Assembly: GCF_005484585.1 (NCBI RefSeq)
Contig: NZ_CP039435.1
Location: forward strand, 1,674,001-1,738,000
Direction of reading: 5' to 3'
Length of the DNA stretch: 64,000 nucleotides
Source of the DNA: Brevundimonas sp. SGAir0440
GTDB taxonomy: Bacteria > Pseudomonadota > Alphaproteobacteria > Caulobacterales > Caulobacteraceae
The notes beneath the pieces were generated by a model. The model saw only the letters and a program-made list of their open reading frames with translations. It ran no database searches and was not told the DNA's origin. Below are positions 53,627 to 62,417 of the stretch, piece by piece; the first letter of the stretch is position 1, and every line of letters starts with the position of its first letter. The translations under genes were made by a program, and so were the position numbers.

Positions 53627-54719
53627 AAACATTGCGGTGATGGGTGTCAAAGACCTGGCAGCGTGGGACGATGTTACAACTGTCTCCCAGGCTCTCGCGG
53701 ACCTCGGCAACAACAGTGGTAATCTGATGTTCACTCATGCGCTCCAAAGCGTTGTGCGTGGATCTGTATCGGTTGGATTCAACCCGGATCAAAATATGCT
53801 GTCGTCTTGCGAGGCAATAATAATAGCGGCGGCTAATTGGGTTAATGAGTTCGAAGACTTCGGCTGGCTTTATTCAAAGCTCAAGACTACCAAGGTTCCC
53901 ATATTTCTGGTGGGGATCGGTGCCCAGGCTTCTACGACTGGGCTTGCTCCTAACGTACCCGAGGGCACTAGAAAACTGCTTAGCCTCGTTAGCGAACGAT
54001 CGTACTCAATCTCTTGCCGGGGCGATTATTCTGCTGAAGTCCTCGCATCTCTGGGAATAACAAATGTGGCGGTGACTGGGTGCCCCTCGCTCTTGACGGC
54101 TGGCATAAAGGGTCCATCCCTTACAAACAAACGGATACTTAAGCCTTCAGATATTGTTATCCATGGCACGCGCCATTTTTTCCAAAGAGCTGACATCTTT
54201 CAGGAAAGTATATATCGGACGGCCTTTAACAATGGACATGACCTCATCATCCAGTCGGAACTTGCTGATATATACTACGCGCTTGAGCGAAAAGGGAACG
54301 CAGATATCCTGAGCCGTAGCGCTGCGGTTCTCCCGGATGTGTACGGCGCTGACATTGACTTAATCGACAAATATCTCCGATCTCACGGTCATTTTTATAC
54401 GAACGTAGCGGACTGGGCTGCTTATATGGCTGGAAAGTCGTTTTGTATTGGGACACGCATACACGGGACGATTGCTTCTCTTCTTGCAGGCACTCCGGCG
54501 GTTCTGATTGCTCACGACTCAAGAACGCGAGAGATGGCCGTATCAATGTCAATCCCTTCGATTGACACCCGGCAGGCGGTAAGCTTTAATGAAGATCTGA
54601 TAGAAGAAATCGTGTCTGGGTTTGAGAGTGCTAGCTTTCTGGCCTCTTACGATAGTTACTACGCCAGCTTTTCGGACTTCTTTTCTGCAAACGGCCTATC
54701 GATCCGTCATTCTTTTTGA
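53619..54719 (+). CDS. Polysaccharide pyruvyl transferase family protein
   Basis: A 366-residue protein. LGNNSGNLMFTHALQSVV, the central ISCRGDYSAEVLASLGITNVAVTGCPSLL and the C-terminal FCIGTRIHGTIASLLAGTPAVLIAHDSRTREMA match the PF04230 family, in which pyruvate (or another group) is added to exopolysaccharide sugars. It overlaps the multidomain glycosyltransferase by 8 bp and is surely co-expressed with it. It shares the low-GC codon use of the island. The acceptor sugar is unknown. Confidence 0.88.
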   Translation: MFKNIAVMGVKDLAAWDDVTTVSQALADLGNNSGNLMFTHALQSVVRGSVSVGFNPDQNMLSSCEAIIIAAANWVNEFEDFGWLYSKLKTTKVPIFLVGIGAQASTTGLAPNVPEGTRKLLSLVSERSYSISCRGDYSAEVLASLGITNVAVTGCPSLLTAGIKGPSLTNKRILKPSDIVIHGTRHFFQRADIFQESIYRTAFNNGHDLIIQSELADIYYALERKGNADILSRSAAVLPDVYGADIDLIDKYLRSHGHFYTNVADWAAYMAGKSFCIGTRIHGTIASLLAGTPAVLIAHDSRTREMAVSMSIPSIDTRQAVSFNEDLIEEIVSGFESASFLASYDSYYASFSDFFSANGLSIRHSF

Positions 54720-54732
54720 AGGTATCCATAAT

Positions 54733-55125
54733 ATGCGGTTCGAAGTTCACAGCCCTGAGCTCCATAGCTTGGCAATACAAGCTGGTATTTCTTCGGAAAA
54801 GGTCCTAACTTCTGATGGAGAGGTGGTTCGCTTAACTCAGGTTTCCAACCCCCTCGAGATTGAGTTCGTTGCTGTGAAATCTGGCGCAGTTACAGTCGAA
54901 GTCGTAGGTAGACAGTCCTCATCTGAGGTTTCCGCCAAGGAGATTTATCTGTCCCTTGATAACGCTAATTCGGACATTGGTGACAATGTTATTAAACTAG
55001 GGGGTAAGTTGACGAAGCGCATTAAACGCCTTCAATCCCTGGTGCCGGGAACTTATTCTCTGAAGTTGGCCGCTCAGAATCACCGGCCATTCGTTCTCAG
55101 TAGGGTTACTATCACCGCCGCCTAA
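54733..55125 (+). CDS. Small protein of unknown function in the polysaccharide operon
   Basis: A 130-residue, probably beta-rich protein (ALTERNATING stretches such as EIEFVAVKSGAVTVEVVGRQ and GTYSLKLAAQNHRPFVLSRVTITAA) with no signal peptide or membrane helix. It resembles a small jelly-roll or Ig-like fold but I recognise no family. The ATG at 54733, 13 bp after the preceding stop, was chosen because the frame upstream overlaps the pyruvyl transferase gene. It probably works with the two upstream proteins. Confidence 0.65.
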   Translation: MRFEVHSPELHSLAIQAGISSEKVLTSDGEVVRLTQVSNPLEIEFVAVKSGAVTVEVVGRQSSSEVSAKEIYLSLDNANSDIGDNVIKLGGKLTKRIKRLQSLVPGTYSLKLAAQNHRPFVLSRVTITAA

Positions 55126-55319
55126 CCGGTGTCTACGCGCTGGCTCGCGCGCATAGTGATCGAGAGGGCAGGGGCAAAGCTTCTGGAGGGTCATTCCTCA
55201 GTCGTTGCTTTCCATGGTGTTGCTTTAGACTTAGGGCCGATTGTACGATCGATACGCTAAAGCGTCCACACGGAAGATCCGGACGGAGTTGTGGAACGCG
55301 GGTTATAAACAAACGCTTT

Positions 55320-55650
55320 TTCTGGCGTCATGGGAACGAGCCAGACGATTGTTTCACGCTCAGTTTGGGGATGTCGACGAGTTGCTGGCGGCGCGGCACC
55401 GACGTTAGCTCCGAGACGATCCGTTGTTGGACCATCAGGTTTGGTCCTCAGATCGCCCTCAACCTGAAGCACAACCGCTGGGCACCGGCGCCATGCTGGC
55501 ACCGGGACTAGTTCGTCTGCACAATCGGCGTCAAGTAGATGTATATTTGGTGCGTCTATGACGAGGGCGAAGTGTTAGATGTGGTGGGGCAGAAGCGGCG
55601 TAACAACGATGCGGCGATGACTTTGCTGAAATGCCCGCTGCGCAAGCCCG
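55320..55650 (+). pseudogene. IS6-family transposase remnant (right of the island)
   Basis: Broken frames give GDVDELLAAR, SETIRCWTIRFGPQIALNLKH, then after in-frame stops MYIWCVYDEGEVLDVVGQKR. This follows the order of an IS6-type transposase and matches the remnant at 48814-49180 base for base over long stretches (for example TTCAC-CTCAG-TT and GATGTCGACGAG against GACGTCGAGGAA). Both lie in the same orientation, so they form direct repeats around the polysaccharide genes. The bases 55126-55319 before it hold nothing recognisable. Confidence 0.72.
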
Positions 55651-55700
55651 AACCCCGAATCTTCACATCGCGTTCTTCAAGCTGACGTGCCCCCCGTTTC

Positions 55701-56630
55701 TCATCCAGCCATAACAAGAGTCCGAGGTTGATCTGGGTAGAGATTGGTTGGGTTGGCAATAGGGCGGCCTGCGCAGCCGTCAACCAGCGCAGCAGGCCGC
55801 CCGGCGTTTCCAGCAAGGGCTTGCGCGTAGGCCTGCGGCGTCAGCCAGCCTAGCTTCGAGTGCGGTCGCCGTTCGTTGTAGTCACGCCGCCAGGCCTCGA
55901 GCACCGCGCGCGCGTGCGGCAGGGATCGAAACAGCGTCTCGTTCAGCAGCTCGTCACGCAGGCGCCCGTTGAAGCTCTCATTGAAGCCGTTCTGCTTGGG
56001 CTTGCCCGGCGCGATGTAATGCCAGCCGACACCGGTGTCGTCGGCCCACGCCAGGACGGCGTTCGAGGTGTATTCCGTGCCGTTGTCGCTGACGATGGTG
56101 TCGGGTCGGCCCCGCTGCCGGATGACGGCGTCCAACTCTCGCACCACCCGAGCGCCCGACAGCGAGGTGTCGGCCACCAACGCCAGGCACTCGCGGGTGC
56201 AGTTGTCGATCACCGTGAGGATGCGGAAGCGCCGCCCGTCCGTCAGCTGGTCAGAGACGAAGTCCAGCGACCAGCGCTGGTTGGCCACCAGCGGCAGGTC
56301 CAGCGGTCGCCGCGTGCCCATTGCTCGCTTCCGCCCGCCGCGCCGGCGCACCGTCAGCCGTTCCTCACGATAGATCCGCTGAACCCGCTTCTTGTTGACC
56401 GCATGGCCCTCGCGCCGCAGCAGGACGTGCAGGCGGCGGTAGCCGAACCGGCGACGCTCCTGGGCGAGGGCCCTCAGCCGGTCGCGCAGAGCGCCGTCGT
56501 CCGGGCGCGTCGCCTGATAGCGCACGCTCGTCCGATCGACGCCCAGAACACGGCACGCCCGCCTTTCGCTCATCTCGTAGGCGGCTTGCAGATGACCAGC
56601 CGCCTCGCGCCAGCCGGCGGGCGTCATCAC
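55701..56630 (-). CDS. IS3-family transposase OrfB (DDE integrase)
   Basis: A 309-residue protein. An HTH_21-like region ([15 protein letters not shown]) precedes the rve integrase core with the DDE triad: [22 protein letters not shown] and [35 protein letters not shown] is the usual IS3 C-terminal motif. Its frame overlaps the end of orfA by 4 bp next to an A6G run, so the active transposase would be an OrfAB fusion made by -1 frameshifting. It appears intact. Confidence 0.92.
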   Translation of the reverse strand: MMTPAGWREAAGHLQAAYEMSERRACRVLGVDRTSVRYQATRPDDGALRDRLRALAQERRRFGYRRLHVLLRREGHAVNKKRVQRIYREERLTVRRRGGRKRAMGTRRPLDLPLVANQRWSLDFVSDQLTDGRRFRILTVIDNCTRECLALVADTSLSGARVVRELDAVIRQRGRPDTIVSDNGTEYTSNAVLAWADDTGVGWHYIAPGKPKQNGFNESFNGRLRDELLNETLFRSLPHARAVLEAWRRDYNERRPHSKLGWLTPQAYAQALAGNAGRPAALVDGCAGRPIANPTNLYPDQPRTLVMAG

Positions 56631-56890
56631 TTTTTTCCCAGCAGATCCTTCAGGGCCACGTTGTCCAGCATCGCGTCCGCCAACATTCGCTTGAGCCGGG
56701 CGTTCTCGTCTTCAAGCGTCTTCAGCCGCCGAGCCTCCGACACGTCGAGCCCGCCGAACTTGGCCTTCCATTTGTAAAGGGTCGCCGAGCTGACCCCGTG
56801 ACGCCTACACACCTCCGCCGTCGTCACTCCGGCTTCCTGCTCCCGCAGGATCCCGATGATCTGCTCGTCCGTGAACCTTGATCGCTTCAT
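56627..56890 (-). CDS. IS3-family transposase OrfA (HTH protein)
   Basis: An 87-residue protein: [65 protein letters not shown]. It is the HTH_Tnp_1 domain followed by a leucine-zipper segment, as in IS3 OrfA. The last codons GGA AAA AAG TGA contain the slippery AAAAAAG at which ribosomes can shift to orfB. It binds the terminal inverted repeats. Confidence 0.92.
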   Translation of the reverse strand: MKRSRFTDEQIIGILREQEAGVTTAEVCRRHGVSSATLYKWKAKFGGLDVSEARRLKTLEDENARLKRMLADAMLDNVALKDLLGKK

Positions 56891-57118
56891 TCTGTCCGTC
56901 CTTCGTTAGGGCGGACTCTAGCTATTCCTGGAGGAGTTTCAGGGGGTCACGTCACTCCGATTGCAGATCGGGCGGAGACTGGGCCGCGCATGGGCGCGGA
57001 TGATGGACGGAAGGAAGGGGGATCGGGTGGCTGCCACAGGACTTTGGGCCGGCCAAAGGGCCGCGACGAGCCACCAGCTGGCGTGTGGGGGTAAGAGAGA
57101 CAAGCTAGCTGGGGTCGG

Positions 57119-57208
<90 letters not shown>

Positions 57209-57295
57209 GCGGCGCCGATATCGCTTGGTCGAGCGAGGGGCTTCTCTAGTCGGAGCCGCAGCGCTTCGCAACCCGTCTGTGAAAGAAATCCGACG

Positions 57296-58228
57296 CTATC
57301 TTTGCGCGGGCAAAGACAGGCCCGGCGCGGCGCCGGTCTGGGCGTCCACGCCTTTGAATCGAAACAGTTCGGCAGGCCGGCCGCCCGTGGTGGAAGACAG
57401 CTGTCCGGTGGGTTCGACCAGCCCTGTCCGTTCCACGCCGCGCCGGAAATTCTGCTTGTGAAGACTGAGACCCGACACAGCCTCGGCGCCCGCCTGAAGT
57501 TCAGACAGGGTGAAGACGCCAGGTGTCAGATCGAACAGGACTGGGCGGTATTTCAGCTTGCTGCGCAGCCGGCCGAGCGCGGTCGCCAGGATGCGCCGGT
57601 GATCGGAGGACATGATCCGGCCCGGCATGGGCTGCGTGGGCGACAGGTCGGCGTCGCGCCACGCCTCGGCGACCAGACGCGCTTCGTAGAGCAGTTCATA
57701 GCGCTCCAGGACCCGCTCCTCGTTCCAGCGGTGCTCGGGCGTCAAGGCGAACAGCGCGCGGGCGCGGGCCAGGCGGTGCTCGTCGCCATCGGCCCAGGCG
57801 TGCAAGCCTTCTGTGATTCGCGCGTCGTGACCGCCGCGCCGGTCTTCCCAAGGAAAGAATTCGAACACAGCGTCCCAGCGGGCGTCGTGGGTCTGGCCTT
57901 CCGTCGCGTCAGGCGTCAGGGCCAGGTAGCCGACGGACACCTCTCTGTGACGGCCAGGACCGGGGGTGGCGCGCGGCGAGGCGCGGCCCGCGTCGCCGAA
58001 CGTGTAGAGCTGTTCGACGAAGCCGAGCCGAAACCCGGTCTGGGCGGTTACGAAGTCCCGCAGAGCGCGTTCGAAGGTGCGGTCGCGCACCGGATCGAAC
58101 GGCCCGAAGGGCAGGGCGCGCGAACCGTCCTCGGTCGGAGTCGTCAGGACGACGGCCTGTCGGTCTTTCAAGGTCATCACGACCGCCGACAGACCGATGC
58201 GAACGCCGTCCTCCGCCCCTTGGGTCAT
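57296..58228 (-). CDS. Nudix-related NAD-metabolism regulator (NrtR-like)
   Basis: A 310-residue protein with a Nudix-fold N-terminal half (VRIGLSAVVMTLKDRQAVVLTT to SVGYLALTPD) lacking the intact Nudix box (GX5EX7REUXEEXGU), and a C-terminal winged-helix half (HRRILATALGRLRSKLKYRPVLFDLTPGVFTLSELQAGAEAVSGLSLHKQNFRRGVERTGLVEPTG). This arrangement is that of NrtR-type regulators of NAD synthesis, including a group widespread in Alphaproteobacteria. It probably senses ADP-ribose or a related nucleotide without cleaving it. It starts 4 bp after the HD-hydrolase stop and forms an operon with that gene. Confidence 0.78.
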   Translation of the reverse strand: MTQGAEDGVRIGLSAVVMTLKDRQAVVLTTPTEDGSRALPFGPFDPVRDRTFERALRDFVTAQTGFRLGFVEQLYTFGDAGRASPRATPGPGRHREVSVGYLALTPDATEGQTHDARWDAVFEFFPWEDRRGGHDARITEGLHAWADGDEHRLARARALFALTPEHRWNEERVLERYELLYEARLVAEAWRDADLSPTQPMPGRIMSSDHRRILATALGRLRSKLKYRPVLFDLTPGVFTLSELQAGAEAVSGLSLHKQNFRRGVERTGLVEPTGQLSSTTGGRPAELFRFKGVDAQTGAAPGLSLPAQR

Positions 58229-58232
58229 TGCG

Positions 58233-58916
58233 CTATTCCGTGTGCCAGGCGTCGTCGGCGGGGATCAGGCCGACGGCGCCCGCCAGAACGCGGTAGCGTT
58301 CCAGATAACGGGCCTGAGCGACCGGAGCTGGTTGCGGCTCGATCGTCAGGCTGTAGCCCTCGGGCGGGCTGCCGAAGAAGCCCAGCGATTCCTTTTCGGT
58401 GAAACCCGCCAACTGCGTCGCCTCGAAGAAGGCGCAGGCCTTGTCGGCCTTCTTGATCAGGGTCTTGATCGTTTGCGGCGTCTTGGGCGGCAGGCCGTAG
58501 CGCAGGTGGATCGCGGCTTCCAGCTTGGCCTCAAAGTCCTTGTAACCGGCCCCGAGCGCCGCCTTGAACGGCGAGATCATGTCGCCGATGACGTATTCCG
58601 AGGCGTCGTGCAGCAGGGCGGCCAGACGCCATTTCGGATCCAGGCCGGGCTTGATGTGGGCGGCGATCTCTTCAACCACGCACGAATGCTGGGCGACGGA
58701 AAAGGCGTGCTCGCCGATGGTCTGACCGTTCCAGCGGGCGACGCGCGCCAGGCCGTGAGCGATGTCCTCGATCTCGATGTCGAACGGCGACGGGTCCAGC
58801 AGATCCAGGCGACGACCGGACAGCATGCGCTGCCAGGCGCGGGGGGTGTTCTTCTTGTTAAGGCGCTCGGCCAAATCGCGTGTCCTGATCGCTTGTCGGC
58901 TGGTCAGGTGACGCAA
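58233..58916 (-). CDS. HD-domain hydrolase, YfbR-like (probable 5'-nucleotidase)
   Basis: A 227-residue protein. HAFSVAQHSCVVEEIA gives the first His, RLAALLHDASEYVIGDMISPFK the HD pair, and KKADKACAFFEATQL the last Asp of the metal site. It resembles YfbR/YedX-type HD nucleotidases. It lies upstream of the NAD regulator with a 4-bp gap, so a role in nucleotide or NAD turnover is plausible. The start is a TTG at 58916; no ATG or GTG precedes the conserved part, and the ribosome-binding site is weak. Confidence 0.8.
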   Translation of the reverse strand: MRHLTSRQAIRTRDLAERLNKKNTPRAWQRMLSGRRLDLLDPSPFDIEIEDIAHGLARVARWNGQTIGEHAFSVAQHSCVVEEIAAHIKPGLDPKWRLAALLHDASEYVIGDMISPFKAALGAGYKDFEAKLEAAIHLRYGLPPKTPQTIKTLIKKADKACAFFEATQLAGFTEKESLGFFGSPPEGYSLTIEPQPAPVAQARYLERYRVLAGAVGLIPADDAWHTE

Positions 58917-58968
58917 AGATACGCCGGGATCAAGCGGGAGGGACCAGACGGCACCGGAAATCGCCGCG

Positions 58969-59766
58969 TCAGCGTCCGACGTTCAGCGTAACCAGTTCCT
59001 TGGCGTCATCGAAAATGCCGTCGTTTCGGCGATCCTTGGACCTGACCACGGCGATGACGATCGGACCGCCGCTGGGGCCGCGCGCCTCGAAGCCGACCTG
59101 TCGCCAGCCCGCATCGCCGGGCTGATCGTCAGCGAGGACATAGGTCATGCGCGTCGCCGCGCCCGGCGCACGGGTGCGCACGCGGGTGGAGTTGTCGTTG
59201 GCGTCCACGCTGACCGTCGAGGTTTCGGTGCGGACGTTTTGTCCGTCCTTGGACTGGATGTTTATGCCGCCGATGCGGACGCTGGCGTTATCGCCCTGAG
59301 TTTCGATCTTCAGGCCGAGCAGGCGGACCGAGGCGTCTTCGCCGCGCGTCTTGATGTCGACCCCAGGCGCTTGGACGGTAGTCGTATCGCCTGCCTCGAT
59401 CGCTGGCGGCGGCGCATCTTCGGCTCCGGGAGCAAGGCGCGCGACCGTATGGGGCAGATCGGCGCTGGCGCGCGCTTCGAAATCCCGCAGCACGTCATCG
59501 ACGGAGCGATCATCCAGCTTGACCAGATGCAGCACGACGTCGGCGCCCTTGGGGCCGCCATAGACGCAGTTCGCGCCGCCCGCCGCCGCCAGGCCCTTCC
59601 GCGTCAGGACGCCAAGACTGTCGGGGCATTGCAGGGCGTCGATCACTTTCAATACGCCCGCGCTCTGATCGTCGCTGGAGGAGGTGGTGGTGATGCGGAC
59701 CGAGTTGTCGCCGTCGCAGGCGGCAAGGCTGGCGCTGAGGGCTAGATAAAGCAGGATATGACGCAT
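58969..59766 (-). CDS. Hypothetical lipoprotein
   Basis: A 265-residue protein with a lipoprotein signal, LLYLALSASLAAC, and acylated Cys17, followed by a Ser/Thr-rich segment. The middle part holds short beta repeats such as DIKTRGEDASVRLLGLKIETQGDNASVRIGGINIQSKDG, which suggest a small right-handed beta-helix or strand ladder. I recognise no family. The ATG at 59766 has GAGAGAGG upstream. It lies 73 bp after the MoxR-type gene on the same strand, and the two could be linked. Confidence 0.7.
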   Translation of the reverse strand: MRHILLYLALSASLAACDGDNSVRITTTSSSDDQSAGVLKVIDALQCPDSLGVLTRKGLAAAGGANCVYGGPKGADVVLHLVKLDDRSVDDVLRDFEARASADLPHTVARLAPGAEDAPPPAIEAGDTTTVQAPGVDIKTRGEDASVRLLGLKIETQGDNASVRIGGINIQSKDGQNVRTETSTVSVDANDNSTRVRTRAPGAATRMTYVLADDQPGDAGWRQVGFEARGPSGGPIVIAVVRSKDRRNDGIFDDAKELVTLNVGR

Positions 59767-59839
59767 GGTCGAACCTCTCTCGGCCTCCATTCTGCCCGCT
59801 GCGGCCGCGTGATCCAGTGAAATCGCGGTAATCACCGGG

Positions 59840-60700
59840 TCAGCCGCCGGGGCGCGAGCCTTCGCGGCGATTCAGGAACGCCAGGCGTTCGAACAGATGC
59901 ACGTCCTGCTCGTTCTTCAGCAGCGCGCCGTGCAGCGGCGGGATCAGCTTGTTCGGTGTCTTCTCACGCAGGGTCTCGGCGTCGATATCTTCAACCAGCA
60001 GCAGCTTCAGCCAATCCAGAAGCTCCGAGGTGGACGGCTTCTTCTTCAGGCCCGGCGTGTCGCGGATTTCGTAGAAGGTCTTCAAAGCCTCGGAAACCAG
60101 GCGCGGTTTGATACCGGGGAAGTGCACGTCGACGATAGCCGACAGGGTCTCGGCGTCGGGGAAGCGGATGAAGTGGAAGAAGCAGCGCCGCAGGAAGGCG
60201 TCGGGCAACTCTTTTTCATTGTTGGAGGTGATGATGACGATGGGACGCACTTCGGCGCGGATCGTCTCGTCCGTTTCCTGGACGTAGAACTCCATCCGAT
60301 CCAGTTCCTGCAGCAGGTCGTTGGGGAACTCGATGTCGGCCTTGTCGATCTCGTCGATCAGCAGGACGGGGCGGGCAGGGGCGGTAAAGGCTTCCCACAG
60401 CTTGCCCTTCTTCAAATAGTTGCGCACGTCATGGACGCGTTCCTCGCCCAACTGGCTGTCGCGCAGTCGGCTGACCGCATCATACTCATACAGGCCATTA
60501 TGGGCCTTGGTCGTGGATTTGACGTGCCAGGTGATCAACGGCGCATCGAAGGCCTTGGCGATCTCATAGGCCAGGACCGTCTTGCCTGTGCCGGGCTCGC
60601 CCTTGATCAGCAGGGGACGCTCTAATGCGACTGCAGCGTTCACCGCGACCTTGAGGTCGCTCGTGGCGATATAACGGTCCGTGCCCTCGAAACGGCTCAT
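59840..60700 (-). CDS. MoxR family AAA+ ATPase
   Basis: A 286-residue AAA+ protein with Walker A GEPGTGKT at residues 34-41, KSTTKAHNGLYEYDAVSRLRDSQLG, Walker B PVLLIDEIDKADIEFPNDLLQELD, sensor 1 IITSNNEKELPDAFLRRCFFHFI and a C-terminal lid. MoxR proteins act as chaperones for metal-enzyme or envelope assembly with a VWA-domain partner; no such partner gene is adjacent. The ATG at 60700 gives the family's usual opening SRFEGTDRYIATSDLK. A GTG at 60712 is possible but lies inside a hairpin. The U-tract of that hairpin ends at the start codon. Confidence 0.9.
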   Translation of the reverse strand: MSRFEGTDRYIATSDLKVAVNAAVALERPLLIKGEPGTGKTVLAYEIAKAFDAPLITWHVKSTTKAHNGLYEYDAVSRLRDSQLGEERVHDVRNYLKKGKLWEAFTAPARPVLLIDEIDKADIEFPNDLLQELDRMEFYVQETDETIRAEVRPIVIITSNNEKELPDAFLRRCFFHFIRFPDAETLSAIVDVHFPGIKPRLVSEALKTFYEIRDTPGLKKKPSTSELLDWLKLLLVEDIDAETLREKTPNKLIPPLHGALLKNEQDVHLFERLAFLNRREGSRPGG

Positions 60701-60705
60701 AGAAA

Positions 60706-60735
60706 AACCCACTCCGTGTTTCCACGGAGTGGGTT
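60706..60735 (-). terminator. Strong hairpin with U-tract directly before moxR
   Basis: AACCCACTCCGTG and CACGGAGTGGGTT form a perfect 13-bp stem with a 4-nt loop. On the minus strand it ends TTTTTCT, then the moxR ATG. It has the form of the terminator for the small gene 60764-60958, but it also contains moxR's GGAG ribosome-binding site in its 3' arm. Confidence 0.8.
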
Positions 60736-60763
60736 AGCGGATCGTCCGCGTCGTGAACAGCGA

Positions 60764-60958
60764 TCAGGTGATGCGCTTGGCCGAGACCGGATCGCTGGCG
60801 GGGAAGGTTTCTTCCAGACCCTCATCTACCAGCGCCTCCTGGCGGCTTTCGGACTTGTCGATCTTGTCGAGCTGGTCCGGCACGCCGTCCTGCGAGGTCG
60901 TGCGCTTGGCGTGCGGGGCGTCGGGCGACGCGTCGTGACGGGCTTTGTCGTCGGTCAT
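60764..60958 (-). CDS. Small hydrophilic protein with an EETFPASDP motif
   Basis: A 64-residue, highly charged, probably disordered protein ending ALVDEGLEETFPASDPVSAKRIT. The ETFPASDP/ESFPASDP motif recurs in many short proteobacterial proteins of unknown function. No signal or membrane segment. It lies 12 bp after the acidic-protein gene on the same strand and is followed by a strong hairpin. Confidence 0.7.
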   Translation of the reverse strand: MTDDKARHDASPDAPHAKRTTSQDGVPDQLDKIDKSESRQEALVDEGLEETFPASDPVSAKRIT

Positions 60959-60970
60959 GTCATTCTCTCC

Positions 60971-61414
60971 TTATCGCGCCGAAGCGTCTTGATCCCCGTC
61001 CGGGCCGTATCCCAGGTCTGTGATGTCGTCATCCGAGAGCCGTTTGGCCTCCCAATGTGCGGCGCTGGCCTGGGCGCCGCGTTCGTTTTCCATCAGGCCC
61101 GAATAGACGAGCTCGACTTCATCCGGCGCTGACGCAGGTTCGCCTTCGGCGTCGATTTGATTGCGATTTTCGCCATCGACGCCCAACAGGGCGTCGGCTT
61201 CGCGTTCGATGCCGTCGAGCGCCAACTGGTCGTCGAGATCGATCTCTGCGTCCTCGTCGAAATCCTCGTCGTCGGCGTCGCCATCGGCCTGGGTCACGTC
61301 CAGCACCTGGTCGGCTTCATCCAGTAGGAATTCGCCGTCGCCCTCGTCGTCCAGATGGGTTTCGTCGAACGTCTCAGACTGTTCCTGATCGTCCTGGTAG
61401 TCGTTGTCCGGCAT
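60971..61414 (-). CDS. Acidic protein of unknown function
   Basis: A 147-residue, strongly acidic protein (runs such as DDEGDGEFLLDEAD and DADDEDFDEDAEIDLDD) ending in a more ordered part, ELVYSGLMENERGAQASAAHWEAKRLSDDD. No domain is recognised. The ATG at 61414 has GAGGAG upstream. It is divergent from flbT and co-directional with the small protein gene 12 bp downstream. Confidence 0.65.
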   Translation of the reverse strand: MPDNDYQDDQEQSETFDETHLDDEGDGEFLLDEADQVLDVTQADGDADDEDFDEDAEIDLDDQLALDGIEREADALLGVDGENRNQIDAEGEPASAPDEVELVYSGLMENERGAQASAAHWEAKRLSDDDITDLGYGPDGDQDASAR

Positions 61415-61570
61415 GGTCGTCTCCTCTTCGACAAGCCAACGCAACGGCGACGATACGCGTTCCAGCGGATCGATCTCACAAGGGATGGTTAACCGATGCC
61501 GGGGTAGGGTCTGATTCACTCGGAGCTGTCGTGTGCGACCGGCTCGACCATGACTGGAGTACGGTCCTCA

Positions 61571-61993
61571 ATGGCCTTGAAGCTGTCGCTGAAACCCGGC
61601 GAGAAGTTCGTTTTGAATGGCGCCGTGGTCCAGAACGGCGATCGTCGCGGCGTGCTGATCCTCCAAAACCGCGCCAGCGTCCTGCGCGAGAAGGACATCA
61701 TGCAGGCCGAGGACGTGACCACGCCCGCACGCCGCATCTATTTCCCGATCATGATGATGTATCTGGACGAGAGTTCGGCGTCGAAGTTCTTCGACGAACT
61801 GGCTCTGCGGATCACCGAATTCATGGGCGCGACGCAGAACCCGGACATCCTGGCTGAATGCGTCTCGGCCTCGCGTCATGTGCTGGCGCGCGAATACTAT
61901 AAGGCCCTGATGTCGGCGCGTAAGATTGTCGAGTATGAAGAGAGAGTGCTGAATGTCGCTTCAGGCCTACACAGCGGCGACAGCGAGGGCTGA
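61571..61993 (+). CDS. flbT: Flagellin mRNA translational repressor FlbT
   Basis: A 140-residue protein. [44 protein letters not shown] and [25 protein letters not shown] correspond to Caulobacter FlbT throughout. FlbT binds the 5' leader of flagellin mRNA and lowers its stability or translation until the hook is complete. The ATG at 61571 (MALKLSL) matches the family start; an ATG at 61550 adds seven residues and is less likely. It overlaps flaF by 41 bp. No flagellin gene is in the window. Confidence 0.93.
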   Translation: MALKLSLKPGEKFVLNGAVVQNGDRRGVLILQNRASVLREKDIMQAEDVTTPARRIYFPIMMMYLDESSASKFFDELALRITEFMGATQNPDILAECVSASRHVLAREYYKALMSARKIVEYEERVLNVASGLHSGDSEG

Positions 61994-62318
61994 GAGCCCG
62001 CGCGACCTGGAGTACCGGCTGTTCGGTCAGGTCACGCGCGCTCTGGTTCACGCCTCGACCGTCGACGAATCCGACATCGCCACCCGTATCGACGCGCTGG
62101 ACTGGAACCGGCGCCTTTGGTCGACGCTGGCCGGCGAGTGCAGCGACCCCGGCAACGCCCTGGGCGCTCCGATGCGCGCGCAAATCATTTCCCTGAGCCT
62201 GTTCATCAACCGCCATTCCTCGGCGATCATGCGGGGTGAAGAAAGCTTCCAGGATCTGATCGATATCAATCGCATGATCATGCAGGGCCTGTCCGGCGGG
62301 GCGTCGCCGACGCAGTAG
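61953..62318 (+). CDS. flaF: Flagellar biosynthesis regulator FlaF
   Basis: A 121-residue helical protein starting [31 protein letters not shown] and containing [15 protein letters not shown] and LSLFINRHS, as in Caulobacter FlaF. FlaF promotes flagellin translation or secretion and opposes FlbT. Its start lies 41 bp inside flbT, so the two opposing regulators are translationally coupled. Confidence 0.93.
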   Translation: MSLQAYTAATARAESPRDLEYRLFGQVTRALVHASTVDESDIATRIDALDWNRRLWSTLAGECSDPGNALGAPMRAQIISLSLFINRHSSAIMRGEESFQDLIDINRMIMQGLSGGASPTQ

Positions 62319-62380
62319 ATCGGGACGCGTTCACGAAAGCGCGAAACCCATTGGCGCAAAGCGTTGAGCCGTCTTATGTT

Positions 62381-62413
62381 TCACCTCCCTGTTCAACAGT
62401 CGAAAGGAGGTGA
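62381..62413 (+). promoter_or_regulatory. Hairpin masking an extended Shine-Dalgarno sequence
   Basis: TCACCTCC (62381-62388) is the exact reverse complement of GGAGGTGA (62406-62413). AAAGGAGGTGATCCAG (62403-62418) is complementary to 16 nt at the 3' end of 16S rRNA. The leader can therefore fold to hide the ribosome-binding site of the tiny gene at 62418. Whether the left arm is in the transcript is unknown. Confidence 0.5.
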
Positions 62414-62417
62414 TCCA

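Larger units (their letters stand above)
55683..56954 (-). mobile_element. IS3-family insertion sequence
   Basis: A ~1.27-kb element with two overlapping minus-strand ORFs (orfA 56627-56890, orfB 55701-56630) and imperfect terminal inverted repeats. The left end reads TGACGTGCCCCCCGTTTCTC; the right end on the other strand reads TGACGTGACCCCCTGAAACT. The flanks show no clear target-site duplication, so the insertion may be old or rearranged. It sits at the right edge of the polysaccharide island, next to the IS6 remnant. Confidence 0.85.
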
